A stretch of 52,123 nucleotides of DNA from an uncultured Victivallis sp. (GCA_944389935.1 CALXOE010000022.1:1-52123), one strand, 5' to 3'; shown: positions 26,602 to 38,171, counted from the first letter of the stretch. A program made the numbers and translations. The notes: generated from the letters alone by a model not told the origin.

Positions 26602-26630
26602 TCTCGATTCTCTCCTCTCTTTCCCGAACG

Positions 26631-27935
26631 TCATTTCCAATAGAGGAAATGGCGTCCGAACCGCTCAAACGCGGCTCTCTCCAACTCTTCACGGCACTCA
26701 GGGTGCGCAATGCTGATCAGCAGCCGCGCCCGCTGCTGAAGCGGTTTCCCGTAAAGATCGACGATTCCGTATTCGGTCGCGACAAAGTGCACCCGGCTGC
26801 GCGGCGTAACGACTCCCGCCCCGGGATCGAGCACCGGAACGATCTTGCTGACCCCTTTCGTCGTGCGCGACGGCATCGCAATGATCGGCCGCCCCCCCTC
26901 GGACCGGGAAGCTCCGTAGATGAAGTCGAGCTGCCCTCCCACTCCGGAATACATGCGCATCCCGAGCGAGTCGGCGCACACCTGCCCGGTCAAGTCGATC
27001 TGAATCGCAGAGTTGATCGCCACGACTTTCGGGTTGCGTGCAATGCGGAACGGATCATTCGTGTACGCGGCCTCGCGCATGCGCACCATCGGATTCCGGT
27101 CGACGAAGTCGTAAACCCGGCGCGACCCCATCAGAAACGACGCGACGATTTTCCCGCGGTCGATCCGTTTGCGCGAACCATTCACCACCCCCGCCTCAAC
27201 CAGCGGCAGAAGCCCGTCCGCAAACATTTCAGTATGAATGCCGAGATCTTTCCGGTCCGAAAGCTGCGAGAGCACCGCGTTCGGAATCGCGCCGATTCCG
27301 AGCTGCAGGCAGGAACCGTCCTCGACGAGTTCCGCGCAGTTGCGGCCGATCGCCCGTTCAATCTCATTCGGCAGCGCAAAGTGGGTTTCTTCGAGCGGAG
27401 AATCATCTTCCACAAGGTAATCGATCCGGTCAAGATCGATCTCCCCGTCACCGTAAGTATAAGGCATGTTGCGGTTCATGACCGCAATGACGAGTTTCGC
27501 CGTTTCGATCGCGGCGGGAGCCACGTCGACCGAGATTCCGAGCGAAACCCGCCCGTGCCGCCCCGGCGGCGAAACCTGAATCATCGCCACGTCACATCCG
27601 ACCACCCCGTCACGGATCAACCGCGGCGTGTCGTGCAGCGAAATCGGAATGTAATCGGCCGCGCCGCGCTGAATCTGGCGCCGCATATTTTCGCCGATAA
27701 AGAACGACTCCGAGCGGAAAACACCCTCAAATTCAGGTGCCGCGTAATCCTCCGTCCGCCCGGTGTGGATGTGGCGCAGCGTCACGTCACGCAATACCCT
27801 CTTGCGTCCCCGCGCACACAACGCCTCCACGAGAAGCCGCGGAACGGAATCGGAGCTGCCGAGATAAATCGACGCCCCGGAATCGATCGCCGCCACAGCC
27901 TCCGCCGCAGATACGACAGACGGATTCCTGCCCAT
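26631..27935 (-). CDS. Acetyl-CoA hydrolase/transferase family protein (4-hydroxybutyrate CoA-transferase-like)
   Basis: 434 residues. Family I CoA transferases move CoA between acyl-CoA and free acids through a glutamyl-CoA intermediate; the catalytic Glu is in LGIHTEMFADGLL. Other motifs: LQLGIGAIPNAVLSQL, FLMGSRRVYDFVDRNP, YSGVGGQLDFIYGASRSEGGRPIIAMPS and FVATEYGIVDLYGKPLQQRA. This pattern fits the Cat1/4-hydroxybutyrate CoA-transferase branch, useful in fermentation for acetate or butyrate. It sits between fabZ and pyk in one orientation with short gaps, consistent with co-transcription. The exact acyl donor and acceptor are not determinable. Confidence 0.9.
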   Translation of the reverse strand: MGRNPSVVSAAEAVAAIDSGASIYLGSSDSVPRLLVEALCARGRKRVLRDVTLRHIHTGRTEDYAAPEFEGVFRSESFFIGENMRRQIQRGAADYIPISLHDTPRLIRDGVVGCDVAMIQVSPPGRHGRVSLGISVDVAPAAIETAKLVIAVMNRNMPYTYGDGEIDLDRIDYLVEDDSPLEETHFALPNEIERAIGRNCAELVEDGSCLQLGIGAIPNAVLSQLSDRKDLGIHTEMFADGLLPLVEAGVVNGSRKRIDRGKIVASFLMGSRRVYDFVDRNPMVRMREAAYTNDPFRIARNPKVVAINSAIQIDLTGQVCADSLGMRMYSGVGGQLDFIYGASRSEGGRPIIAMPSRTTKGVSKIVPVLDPGAGVVTPRSRVHFVATEYGIVDLYGKPLQQRARLLISIAHPECREELERAAFERFGRHFLYWK

Positions 27936-27960
27936 TCGCCTCCTTCAGTTCCCGGAGCTT

Positions 27961-28875
27961 TTATGCGTCGACGATCGCGAACATCAGCGTGATCTGGAAG
28001 ACGACCTTATCGCCGACCTTGATGCAGCCGGTTCCCTTGCCGAACCGCCCTTTCGCCGGCGGCAGTTCAATATCCACGATCAGCTGGTCGCCCGGATAGA
28101 CCGGCTCGAAAATCTCCGCCCGGTCGATCGACATGAAGTAACCGAGCTTCCCCTCGTTGCCCGGACGCGCCAGTACGAGCGCGCAACCCGACTGCGCCGT
28201 GATCTCGCACAGCAGCGACTCCGGCATGACCGCGTAATCCCCGGCCTGTGAGAAGATCTCCTCGTTTCCGGTCAGATTTTTCACCGCAAACACGTGATCT
28301 CCCTCGATCCGCGCGATGTAGTCGATGAACAGAAACGGATAACGGTGCGGAATCAGCGACTTGATTTTCTCGACATCCATCGGGGTCGCATCGCACTTGT
28401 CGAACTCGTTGTGCAGTTCCGGCATGGCGGTCGGACCGTTCTTCGGCCGGATCGCGAGCGTGATCTTCGCCTCGCAGGTAAGTCCGCCGTTGTTCGAGGT
28501 CTGCGCTTTCACGACCGCCTCGCCGTTCTCAACGGAGAGGATCTCGGCCTCGACCTTGACCCGGTCGCCGGGGTTGTTCGGACGGCGGAACTTCACTTTC
28601 TCCACCACCCGCATGTAGACGTCGAACTCTCCGGCGGGATCGAGCTGCGGACGCACCGCAAGCTCGCCGAGCTGTTTCATCGCCTCGAGCTGCAACACCC
28701 CCGGCATGATCGCATGCCCCGGGAAATGGCCCTGGAAGAAATTCTCATTGATCGAGAGATTCTTCAACCCGACAAACTTCGTATCGGAAACCTGCTCCGC
28801 CCGATCGAGCATCAGCATCGGATAGCGCTGCGGCAGAATTGCGCGGATTTCCCGGAGACTGTAAAACTTACCCAT
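27961..28875 (-). CDS. fabZ: Tandem FabZ-type dehydratase (two fused hotdog domains, second one degenerate)
   Basis: 304 residues, twice the usual 145-150. FabZ dehydrates 3-hydroxyacyl-ACP in fatty-acid synthesis. The first hotdog (about 8-145) is canonical: ILPQRYPMLMLDR and FFQGHFPGHAIMPGVLQLEAMKQ, with catalytic H50 and E64. The second (about 165-304) keeps LIPHRYPFLFIDY and MPESLLCEITAQSG (E224 aligned) but has IFSQAGDYAVMP where GHFPG should be, so the catalytic His is gone. The protein may therefore act as a self-contained double hotdog with one active site. AGAGGAAAAAG sets the ATG at 28875; the longer upstream frame lies inside lpxC and is rejected. It follows lpxC by 22 bases. Confidence 0.92.
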   Translation of the reverse strand: MGKFYSLREIRAILPQRYPMLMLDRAEQVSDTKFVGLKNLSINENFFQGHFPGHAIMPGVLQLEAMKQLGELAVRPQLDPAGEFDVYMRVVEKVKFRRPNNPGDRVKVEAEILSVENGEAVVKAQTSNNGGLTCEAKITLAIRPKNGPTAMPELHNEFDKCDATPMDVEKIKSLIPHRYPFLFIDYIARIEGDHVFAVKNLTGNEEIFSQAGDYAVMPESLLCEITAQSGCALVLARPGNEGKLGYFMSIDRAEIFEPVYPGDQLIVDIELPPAKGRFGKGTGCIKVGDKVVFQITLMFAIVDA

Positions 28876-28897
28876 TCTTTTTCCTCTGTCTGTTTTC

Positions 28898-29749
28898 TTA
28901 AGCGTTGTTCGCAGCCATGATTTCGCGCTGGAGCAGCCCGGCGAGTTCGACGTTCTTCGGATGCCCCGGCTTGACCGCGATGACTGTCCCGGTGATCCGG
29001 CAGCCGGAGAGGTAAAGGTCTCCGACCACGTCGAGAATCTTGTGCCGGACAATCTCGTTCGGATAACGCAGCGCTTCCTTGCAGATGATCGCACCGTCGT
29101 GGATGATCGCCGCCGCGTCGAGACTGCCCCCTTTCACGAGCCCCATCGCCAGAAGCTGCTGCAGATCGCGGAAATCGACGAACGTCCTCCCGCCCGCAAT
29201 CTCCGTCTCATAAGCCTCCGGATCCGTCGCGGTGAATTCGTAGAACTGCGGATCGATCGGACAGCCCGCGAAACTCGTCGTGCAGACGATCCTCAGCACA
29301 TCCCCCGGCACGATCACGAGCCGCGTGTGCCCACCCTCGACGTAGAGCGGCTTCGACGGCGTGAACACTCTGGCCTCAGCCTCCTGCTGAACTATGCCTG
29401 CTTCGCGCACCATCCGGCAGTACGGCAGCGAACTGCCGTCGCCGATCGGCGGCTCCATGCCGTCCATCTCCACGATGCAGTTGTCCACGTGGAACGCATG
29501 CAGAGCCGACATGATGTGCTCGACCGTGAACACCACGGCATTCCCGCTCGCAATCGTGGTACCACGCCGCACGTCGACCACATTCGACGCGAGTGCCCGC
29601 ACCTCGGGCTTACCCGGCAGGTCGACCCGCCGAAATACGATCCCGGTATTCTCGGGAGCGGAGTGAATCCGCACCCGGGAGCGGGCGCCGGAGTGCAATG
29701 CGATCCCTGAATATTCGGCCGAATTGACAACTGTCTGCTGTTTTTCCAT
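28898..29749 (-). CDS. lpxC: UDP-3-O-acyl-N-acetylglucosamine deacetylase
   Basis: 284 residues. It carries out the committed, zinc-dependent step of lipid A synthesis. Zinc ligands are visible: H78 (VEHIMSALHAF) and H236/D240 (RHKILDVVGDL), with E77 before the first. Other family strings are NSAEYSGIALHSG at the N-terminus and PIGDGSSLPYC. The ATG at 29749 is required because the frame farther upstream is a shadow of miaA. LpxC and FabZ are fused in Bacteroidota and Chlamydiae relatives; here they are separate but adjacent, 22 bases apart. This shows that the organism makes lipid A. Confidence 0.95.
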   Translation of the reverse strand: MEKQQTVVNSAEYSGIALHSGARSRVRIHSAPENTGIVFRRVDLPGKPEVRALASNVVDVRRGTTIASGNAVVFTVEHIMSALHAFHVDNCIVEMDGMEPPIGDGSSLPYCRMVREAGIVQQEAEARVFTPSKPLYVEGGHTRLVIVPGDVLRIVCTTSFAGCPIDPQFYEFTATDPEAYETEIAGGRTFVDFRDLQQLLAMGLVKGGSLDAAAIIHDGAIICKEALRYPNEIVRHKILDVVGDLYLSGCRITGTVIAVKPGHPKNVELAGLLQREIMAANNA

Positions 29750-29769
29750 CGAATCATCCGTTTTCAAGA

Positions 29770-29798
29770 TTGATTTTTTCGCTTCACGGGCATAATAT
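29770..29798 (+). promoter_or_regulatory. Promoter of miaA (TTGATT-N17-TAATAT)
   Basis: TTGATT at 29770-29775 and TAATAT at 29793-29798, spacer 17. It overlaps the divergent lpxC promoter so closely that both -10 boxes share the same A/T block. Confidence 0.6.
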
Positions 29799-29823
29799 AA
29801 TACGCAAAACCGCTTTTGTACAA
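29794..29823 (-). promoter_or_regulatory. Promoter of lpxC (TTGTAC-N18-TATATT)
   Basis: On the minus strand TTGTAC (29818-29823) and TATATT (29794-29799) are 18 bases apart. The -10 coincides with that of miaA on the other strand, so polymerase could not occupy both at once. Confidence 0.5.
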
Positions 29824-29839
29824 CTTTTTGCAAGGATTT

Positions 29840-30700
29840 ATGGCTGAAAAAATCAAAACTGTTGTCATCACCGGCCCGACCGCGACCGGTAAAACCGCTC
29901 TGGCCGTGAAACTCGCGCGCCTCTTCCCGGCGGAAATCGTCAGCGTCGATTCGCGCCAGGTCTACCGGGGGATGGATATCGGGACCGGCAAGGACCTCGA
30001 CGAATACGGCGAAGTTCCGTACCACCTCATCGACATCGCCGATCCGCAGCGTGAAGTCTACAACCTCGCACGCTTCCTGCGCGACGCCTACCGCGCCATG
30101 TGGGAGATCGCCGCACGCGGCAAACTGCCGATTCTCTGCGGAGGGACCGCACTCTACCTCGCCGCGCTCATCGACGGTTATCACCTCCCCGGCGGCGCGC
30201 TCCCGCCGCGCGAAAAGGGGATGCCCCGCATCCGCCAGAACCCGGAAAACGAACCATCGTTCGAGCCGCCTTTCGAGCTTGATGCGCTGCTGCTCGGCGT
30301 CTATTTTCCGCGCAGCGAGGTCCACGCCCGCATCGAAGCGCGGCTCGACAGCCGCCTCACCGACGGACTCGTCGATGAAGTGAAACACCTGCACGAGCTC
30401 AACGAAGTCTCCTGGGAACAGCTCGAATTCTTCGGGCTCGAATACCGGGAAGTCTCACGCTACCTCAAAGGGGAATGCACGCTCTCGGAAATGCGCAACA
30501 CACTGCTCGCCCGCATCCGCCAGTTCGCGAAGCGGCAGGATATTTTCTTCCGGAAACTCGAACGTGAGGGACATAAGATCCACTGGCTCAAGGCCGGGCG
30601 CGATCCCGATCCATGTGCGCTCATCGAAGCGTTTCTGAACGGAGAGCCCCTGCCGGAACCCGCTTTCCGGCTCTGCAACATCGACTACGGGAAAAAGTGA
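29840..30700 (+). CDS. miaA: tRNA dimethylallyltransferase
   Basis: 286 residues. It transfers the isopentenyl group to A37 of tRNAs that read UNN codons. Signatures: P-loop GPTATGKTALAVKLA (about 11-25), DSRQVYRGMDIGTGK, PYHLIDIADP and the late block LEFFGLEYREVSRYLKGE with RIRQFAKRQDIFFRK. The ATG at 29840 follows AAGGA at a short distance; a TTG at 29816 in frame is less likely. Slightly shorter than the roughly 310 residues of many MiaA, without a missing core motif. It is divergent from lpxC and convergent with the TIM-barrel gene 8 bases past its end. Confidence 0.95.
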   Translation: MAEKIKTVVITGPTATGKTALAVKLARLFPAEIVSVDSRQVYRGMDIGTGKDLDEYGEVPYHLIDIADPQREVYNLARFLRDAYRAMWEIAARGKLPILCGGTALYLAALIDGYHLPGGALPPREKGMPRIRQNPENEPSFEPPFELDALLLGVYFPRSEVHARIEARLDSRLTDGLVDEVKHLHELNEVSWEQLEFFGLEYREVSRYLKGECTLSEMRNTLLARIRQFAKRQDIFFRKLEREGHKIHWLKAGRDPDPCALIEAFLNGEPLPEPAFRLCNIDYGKK

Positions 30701-30708
30701 GCGTCCAT

Positions 30709-31491
30709 TCACCGCCAGAGGCGGTTGACCGCTTCGAGCGCCACGCGCAGTTCCGGCAGATACGGATGCCAGAGCTTCTCGTATTCGAGCGTGACCAGCC
30801 CCGTGTAGTCGGCCTCTTCGAGCAGCTCAAGCAACTCTCCGACCGGCAGATCCCCCTCCCCGGGGACGGTGGCGACGAGTTTGCCGTCGGCATCGATGCG
30901 ACTGTCTTTCACATGGACGTCGACGACATGCCCGGCCAGCATCGCCCAGCTGTCCGCAAACGTCTCCCCCGCAAAACGGCAGGTGTGGTGCGCGTCCCAG
31001 ATCACCGGCAACGCCTCGCCGAGCTCTTCAAAGAGTTTCCGGCAGCGCGCGGCCGAGCTGAAGCCGTCATGCGTCTCCAGGGCAAGCTGCGACCGGAGTC
31101 CGAGCGACCGGAACCAGTCGAGATTCCGCCGCGCGGTCTCCGTCTTATCCTCGCGGAACTCTTCGCGAAAATCGAAGCCGCCGAACACCCGCAGATACAG
31201 CACACCCGCCTCGTCCGCCAGACGCCCGAGCGCCTCAAGTTCCTCCCGGTCGTTTTCGACCGCGGCCAATCCAAATGAACTGCCGAACACCCGGATCCGC
31301 CCCTCCTGCGCGAGTTTTACGAGCAAGGCGCGCTTCTCCGGCGCGGCGAACACCCGCGGCAGCTGAATCGAGTCCTCCACGGCCCGGAGCTCCAGATAAC
31401 GGAAATCGAACTCGTCCGCCAGCGCAACCGACTCCGCGAGCGTGTTCGCGGGGCAGCCGAGCGTCGAAAATCCCCACTTGAAATTCCGCAT
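30709..31491 (-). CDS. Sugar phosphate isomerase/epimerase-like TIM-barrel protein
   Basis: 260 residues. The pattern matches the AP-endonuclease-2/xylose isomerase-like TIM-barrel family: FSTLGCPANTLAESVALADEFDFRYLELR at the N-terminus, the metal-site strings LALETHDGF (Glu/His), VIWDAHHTCRFAGE (Asp/His/His) and VHVKDSR (His). The C-terminal LVTLEYEKLWHP supplies the last Glu. Such enzymes act on keto- and aldo-sugars or inositols; the substrate is not determined. It is the last gene of the minus-strand run that begins with the symporter, 39 bases after apbE. Confidence 0.83.
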   Translation of the reverse strand: MRNFKWGFSTLGCPANTLAESVALADEFDFRYLELRAVEDSIQLPRVFAAPEKRALLVKLAQEGRIRVFGSSFGLAAVENDREELEALGRLADEAGVLYLRVFGGFDFREEFREDKTETARRNLDWFRSLGLRSQLALETHDGFSSAARCRKLFEELGEALPVIWDAHHTCRFAGETFADSWAMLAGHVVDVHVKDSRIDADGKLVATVPGEGDLPVGELLELLEEADYTGLVTLEYEKLWHPYLPELRVALEAVNRLWR

Positions 31492-31530
31492 GTCAATCCC
31501 CTTTCTATTCCGCCTGTCGCCGAACTTTCG

Positions 31531-32535
31531 TCACGGTTTCGTTTCGGTCGGACGGGCGATGAGCACCGCAACGCCGCCGAACGAACTCTCCGCCCGCCGC
31601 GCCAGCGCCTCCCCCTGCAGAAAAATCGCCGTGGAAAGCCAGTCCGCCAACTGCGCCGACGGCGCGATCACCGTCACCGAATGCCTCCCCTGGGTCGGGC
31701 GGCCCGTCACCGGATTCATGATGTGCCCGTACTGCACACCGCCGATCGTCACAAACCGCTCGTAATCCCCGCTGGTCGAGAGCGAAACATTGCACAACTC
31801 CAGCGTCTCGTCCAGCAGCTCACTCTTGTTTTCCGGATTTCTCACGCCGACTCGATAGGCGCTCTTCCCGGGCGGCGGCTCCGGAAACAGCCGCAGATTG
31901 CCGCCGAGATTGATGACTCCACGCCGGATTCCGAACTTCGAGACCGCTTCAAACGCCCGGTCGACGGCGTAGCCTTTGGCAATTCCTCCCAGATCGAAAC
32001 TCATCCCCCGCACCGTGAATTTCACGCTCCGGTCGTCGTCGTTGAAGATCACCTTGTTCAACCCGACCCGGGACTGCGCCTCGGCGATCTCAAGCTCCGT
32101 CGGCAGCGAGTCTCCCCGCTTGCGGTAAAACCCCCAGAGATCCATCAGCGGCTTCGACGTGATGTCGAACGCACCATCCGAAAACGCATACGCTTTCCGC
32201 GACTCCAGCAGCAGACTCCAGAGCTCCGGCGAACAGACGAACGGCTTATCCGCCGCCGTCGCGTTCAATCGGGAAAGCTCACTCTCGGGATCGTAGATGT
32301 TGCAGAGATCCGTCACCTCATCGAAAACGGCAGTCACGGCGTCCGCCGCATTTTGCGCATTCTCCGGCGACGTGAAAAACGTGAGCTCCGCCACGGTCCC
32401 CATCACCGGAAACATCCGGTCAAATCGCGCGTTCCGCTCCGATACCCGCTGCAACAGCTGAAGCACCAGAAGCATCATCCCCGCCAGCAGCAGCAGCGCG
32501 AGCGCGATTCCGAACCGTGTGCGGCTCCCCATCAT
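31531..32535 (-). CDS. apbE: FAD:protein FMN transferase
   Basis: 334 residues. ApbE attaches FMN covalently to threonines of exported or membrane flavoproteins such as Rnf and Nqr subunits. An N-terminal membrane anchor or signal (about 8-29) is followed by the family strings FPVMGTVAELTFF, FDLGGIAKGYAVDRAFE, INLGGNLRLFPE, VSLSTSGDYERF and HIMNPVTGRPTQG. The start is ATG 32535 or the adjacent ATG 32532; it begins right after the ileS stop codon (1-base gap). No Rnf or Nqr gene is in the window, so the client is elsewhere. Confidence 0.93.
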   Translation of the reverse strand: MMGSRTRFGIALALLLLAGMMLLVLQLLQRVSERNARFDRMFPVMGTVAELTFFTSPENAQNAADAVTAVFDEVTDLCNIYDPESELSRLNATAADKPFVCSPELWSLLLESRKAYAFSDGAFDITSKPLMDLWGFYRKRGDSLPTELEIAEAQSRVGLNKVIFNDDDRSVKFTVRGMSFDLGGIAKGYAVDRAFEAVSKFGIRRGVINLGGNLRLFPEPPPGKSAYRVGVRNPENKSELLDETLELCNVSLSTSGDYERFVTIGGVQYGHIMNPVTGRPTQGRHSVTVIAPSAQLADWLSTAIFLQGEALARRAESSFGGVAVLIARPTETKP

Positions 32536-32536
32536 T

Positions 32537-35665
<3,129 letters not shown>

Positions 35666-35672
35666 TTTGGGA

Positions 35673-37343
35673 TCACCCGTCTATTTTAAAAGATTCAAAA
35701 CAATTTTTCAGATGCGCCTCGGAGAGCTTCGCGGAGAAGCGGCTGCCGATCACCAGCGCCAGCACCGAAAGCGGCAGCGAGTAAACCAGCGAATCCACAT
35801 AAGGCCACGGAAACGCCGAAATCAGCTCGCCGCGCCCGAACAGCGCCTGGCAGATGCCGAGTGCCGCCGACTCCTTGCGGTGCAGAAACAACAGCCCGAA
35901 AAGGCTCGCCCCCACCCCGACCGAGATCGAGAGCCACACACCGAAACGGGTCGCCCCGCGCCAGTAGAGCGCCGCACAGTAGGCCGGCAGAAACGCCGCC
36001 GCGCAGACTCCGAAGAAAATCGCCGTCCCGCGCGCAATGATGCCGGGCGGCAGCACGATCCCGAGGATCACGCTGACCACGATCCCGAATATCACCCCCA
36101 GCCGCGTGACGAGAACACTGTCGCGCTTCACACTCGAGAGATTGCGGAACAGATCGTGCCCGATCGCAGATCCGGTCACGTGGAAAAGCGAACTCAACGT
36201 CGACATCGCCGCCGAAAGCAGCGTCAGAGAGAACACATAGAGCACCACCGGCGGCAGCGCCTGCCGGATGAAGAGCGGTATGATGAGGTCCGGATTCCCG
36301 CCCGCCGCTTCAATCGCGAGTTTTCCCGAGATCCCCTCGGCGATCCCCTTGTCGGCATGGTAGAAAAAGACATTCGACAACGCCCCGACCATGTAGGCCG
36401 CCCCCGCCGTGCAGAGGATGAAGACCGAGCCGATCACCACCGCGCGGTTCAGCTCCCGCGTGCTCTTGACCGTCATGAAACGGACCGCCAGCTGCGGCTG
36501 CGCGAGCGCGCCGATGCCGACCCCGAGCATGAGACTCGACACGAGCGTCCACCACCAGACCGAGTTGAACTTCGGCATCGAAGTCCACCCCTGATGACCG
36601 AGTGCCGCCTCAGCCGGAAGCCGCTCCGCCACCAGCGGCGCCATATCCGTCAACGCCTGATGCGCGCTGACCACTCCGCCGAGCTTCCAGTAACACATCA
36701 CGAGCAGCGAGAGCATCCCCGCGATCATGACCGTCCCCATCATCGCATCGACGTACATGACCCCCTTGAGTCCGCCGAAAACCACGTAGAGCGCCACGAT
36801 CACCGCGAAGATCCCGAGCGCCCAGCCGTAGTCGATCATCATGACCTCCTGCAGAAACCGCGCTCCGCCGATCAGCACCACGCTCGAATAGAGCGGCATG
36901 AAGAGGAAGATGATCGCCGCGAGAAAAACCTTGAGGTATTGCGAGTCAAACCGCCGCCCCATGAATTCCGGAAACGTGTGAGCGTCGAGCGCCAGCCCGA
37001 TGCGGCGCGTCCGCGGCCCGAAGAAGATGAACGCGACCACGATCCCGATCGCAATGTTCATGAAAACCAGCCACATGAGACCCATGCCGAACTGCCCGGC
37101 GACCCCGCCGAATCCGACCAGAGCCGAGGTGCTGATGAACGCCGCACCGTAACTCATGGCCATGACGAACGGATTGACCGAACGGCCCGCAAGCAGATAA
37201 TCCTTGTTCGAGGCGGTCTTCCGGAATCCGCGGTAACCGAGGTAACCGACGATGAGCATGTATACGACGATCAGAGCGCCGAGAATCCATACATTCATGC
37301 CGCTTTCCGCGGCGGCTGCCGCGGCGGACGCGAACAGAGTCAT
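35673..37343 (-). CDS. Sodium:solute symporter family protein
   Basis: 556 residues with about 13 hydrophobic helices. SSS-family strings include SNKDYLLAGRSVNPFVMAMSYGAAFISTSALVGFGGVAGQFG (residues about 46-88), VFGGLKGVMYVDAMMG, LMLGVGIGALAQPQLAVRFMT and LLSAAMSTLSSLFHVTGSA (sodium-site region). These transport acetate, proline, pantothenate or sugars; the substrate is not determined. The start at 37343 overlaps the stop of the small upstream gene (ATGA) with GGAGGAGCGG before it. The Ala-rich first 15 residues may be extra; MNVW at 37298 is the alternative. Confidence 0.88.
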   Translation of the reverse strand: MTLFASAAAAAAESGMNVWILGALIVVYMLIVGYLGYRGFRKTASNKDYLLAGRSVNPFVMAMSYGAAFISTSALVGFGGVAGQFGMGLMWLVFMNIAIGIVVAFIFFGPRTRRIGLALDAHTFPEFMGRRFDSQYLKVFLAAIIFLFMPLYSSVVLIGGARFLQEVMMIDYGWALGIFAVIVALYVVFGGLKGVMYVDAMMGTVMIAGMLSLLVMCYWKLGGVVSAHQALTDMAPLVAERLPAEAALGHQGWTSMPKFNSVWWWTLVSSLMLGVGIGALAQPQLAVRFMTVKSTRELNRAVVIGSVFILCTAGAAYMVGALSNVFFYHADKGIAEGISGKLAIEAAGGNPDLIIPLFIRQALPPVVLYVFSLTLLSAAMSTLSSLFHVTGSAIGHDLFRNLSSVKRDSVLVTRLGVIFGIVVSVILGIVLPPGIIARGTAIFFGVCAAAFLPAYCAALYWRGATRFGVWLSISVGVGASLFGLLFLHRKESAALGICQALFGRGELISAFPWPYVDSLVYSLPLSVLALVIGSRFSAKLSEAHLKNCFESFKIDG

Positions 37344-37528
37344 TGCCGCTCCTCCGCGATTCTGCGGCGGCGGGCCCGGGAGCGGCGACGTGCCCGCATC
37401 AGGGCCTCCTCCCGGCGCGGATCCGATCCCCGATTCCAGTTCACGCTCCCGTAAACAACCCCGAAAAGCGTGATCCCGAGACAGCCCGCCAATGCGGCAA
37501 CGATCTGCAAGTCACCCAGTCCGAACAT
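37340..37528 (-). CDS. Small single-helix protein coupled to symporter (symporter small accessory protein-like)
   Basis: 62 residues: one hydrophobic helix (about 8-28), then a strongly basic tail (RRRSRARRRRIAEE). Small proteins of this layout are encoded just upstream of SSS transporters in several lineages. It overlaps the symporter start by 4 bases, so the two products are likely made in fixed ratio and may work as a complex. GGAGAAATAAG precedes the ATG at 37528. No promoter is clear in the 30 bases between it and the rpmB terminator. Confidence 0.75.
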   Translation of the reverse strand: MFGLGDLQIVAALAGCLGITLFGVVYGSVNWNRGSDPRREEALMRARRRSRARRRRIAEERQ

Positions 37529-37555
37529 CTTATTTCTCCGCCTGATTTAGGATTA

Positions 37556-37594
37556 CAAAAGAATGAGCGGACGAGTAACCGCACTCGCCCGCTC
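37556..37594 (-). terminator. Rho-independent terminator after rpmB
   Basis: On the minus strand GAGCGGGCGAGT (37594-37583) pairs with ACTCGTCCGCTC (37576-37565) around a 6-base loop, giving a 12-bp stem with one G-T pair, followed by ATTCTTTT. It closes the tRNA-Lys/rpmB unit 33 bases past the rpmB stop. Confidence 0.88.
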
Positions 37595-37626
37595 TCATAT
37601 ATCGACAAAAATCCGGAAAACGGATC

Positions 37627-37854
37627 TTACGCTTTTTCGTAATTGCCGGTGCGGATGCAGCGCGTGCACATCTTGACGGTCTTGACCGTCCCGCCGGCGT
37701 TGATCTTGACATTCTGAAGATTGACTTCAAAAGTGCGCTTCACATTCTTGACGACGTGCATACCGATGCCGCCGGCTTTCTTGGCCAGACCCTTGCGGGT
37801 GATGCAGCCGCCGTTGGCCTTGGTTTTCCCGCACATTTCGCAGACTTTGCTCAT
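37627..37854 (-). CDS. rpmB: 50S ribosomal protein L28, zinc-binding form
   Basis: 75 residues. Begins MSKVCEMCGKTKANGG and holds HVVKNVKRTFEVNLQNVKI, the L28 core. Two CxxC pairs, CEMC (5-8) and CTRC near the C-terminus, mark the zinc-containing form. The ATG at 37854 has GAGGAA before it. The longer frame is not L28-like and overlaps tRNA-proximal sequence. It lies 81 bases downstream of tRNA-Lys on the same strand, with no promoter seen between, so co-transcription with the tRNA is likely. Confidence 0.96.
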   Translation of the reverse strand: MSKVCEMCGKTKANGGCITRKGLAKKAGGIGMHVVKNVKRTFEVNLQNVKINAGGTVKTVKMCTRCIRTGNYEKA

Positions 37855-37935
37855 TTTGTTCCTCATTTCCCCGGCCCGAACCACAGACGGGCGGCCGGCT
37901 TCTATCGTTAAACCTGACTTTATATTCAATAAAAA

Positions 37936-38011
37936 TGGTGGGTTGACCGGGACTCGAACCCGGGACCACCGCCTTAAAAGGGCGATGCTCTACCGACTGA
38001 GCTATCAACCC
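37936..38011 (-). tRNA. tRNA-Lys (anticodon UUU)
   Basis: Minus-strand cloverleaf: acceptor GGGTTGA with TCAACCC, D-arm GCTC/GAGC, anticodon loop CTTTTAA (anticodon UUU), T-arm CCGGG-TTCGAGT-CCCGG, discriminator A and encoded CCA (37938-37936). Confidence 0.97.
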
Positions 38012-38039
38012 ACCGGAAAACCGATGGCAACAGCTCCTT

Positions 38040-38067
38040 AAGATATCTTCTCTTTTGCATTTTGCAA
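38040..38067 (-). promoter_or_regulatory. Promoter of tRNA-Lys/rpmB (TTGCAA-N16-TATCTT)
   Basis: On the minus strand TTGCAA (38062-38067) and TATCTT (38040-38045) are 16 bases apart. The predicted start is about 20 bases before the mature tRNA. Confidence 0.62.
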
Positions 38068-38137
38068 ATGATTTCCGGAATTTTTTTCAAAAAAAAACGA
38101 ACTTTTTCTCCAAAACGGTTTTTTTACCGCCCGAAAC

Positions 38138-38165
38138 TTGACTTTTCCGCAAGTTGGTATATAGT
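38138..38165 (+). promoter_or_regulatory. Promoter of the orphan small RNA (TTGACT-N16-TATAGT)
   Basis: TTGACT at 38138-38143 and TATAGT at 38160-38165, spacer 16. The predicted start near 38172 coincides with the first base of the RNA closing stem. Confidence 0.75.
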
Positions 38166-38171
38166 GAGTAC

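Noticed and set aside
28876..29094. N-terminal extension of the FabZ gene into lpxC
   Set aside because: The 73 extra residues are a shadow of the lpxC 3' end; a good ribosome site precedes the ATG at 28875.
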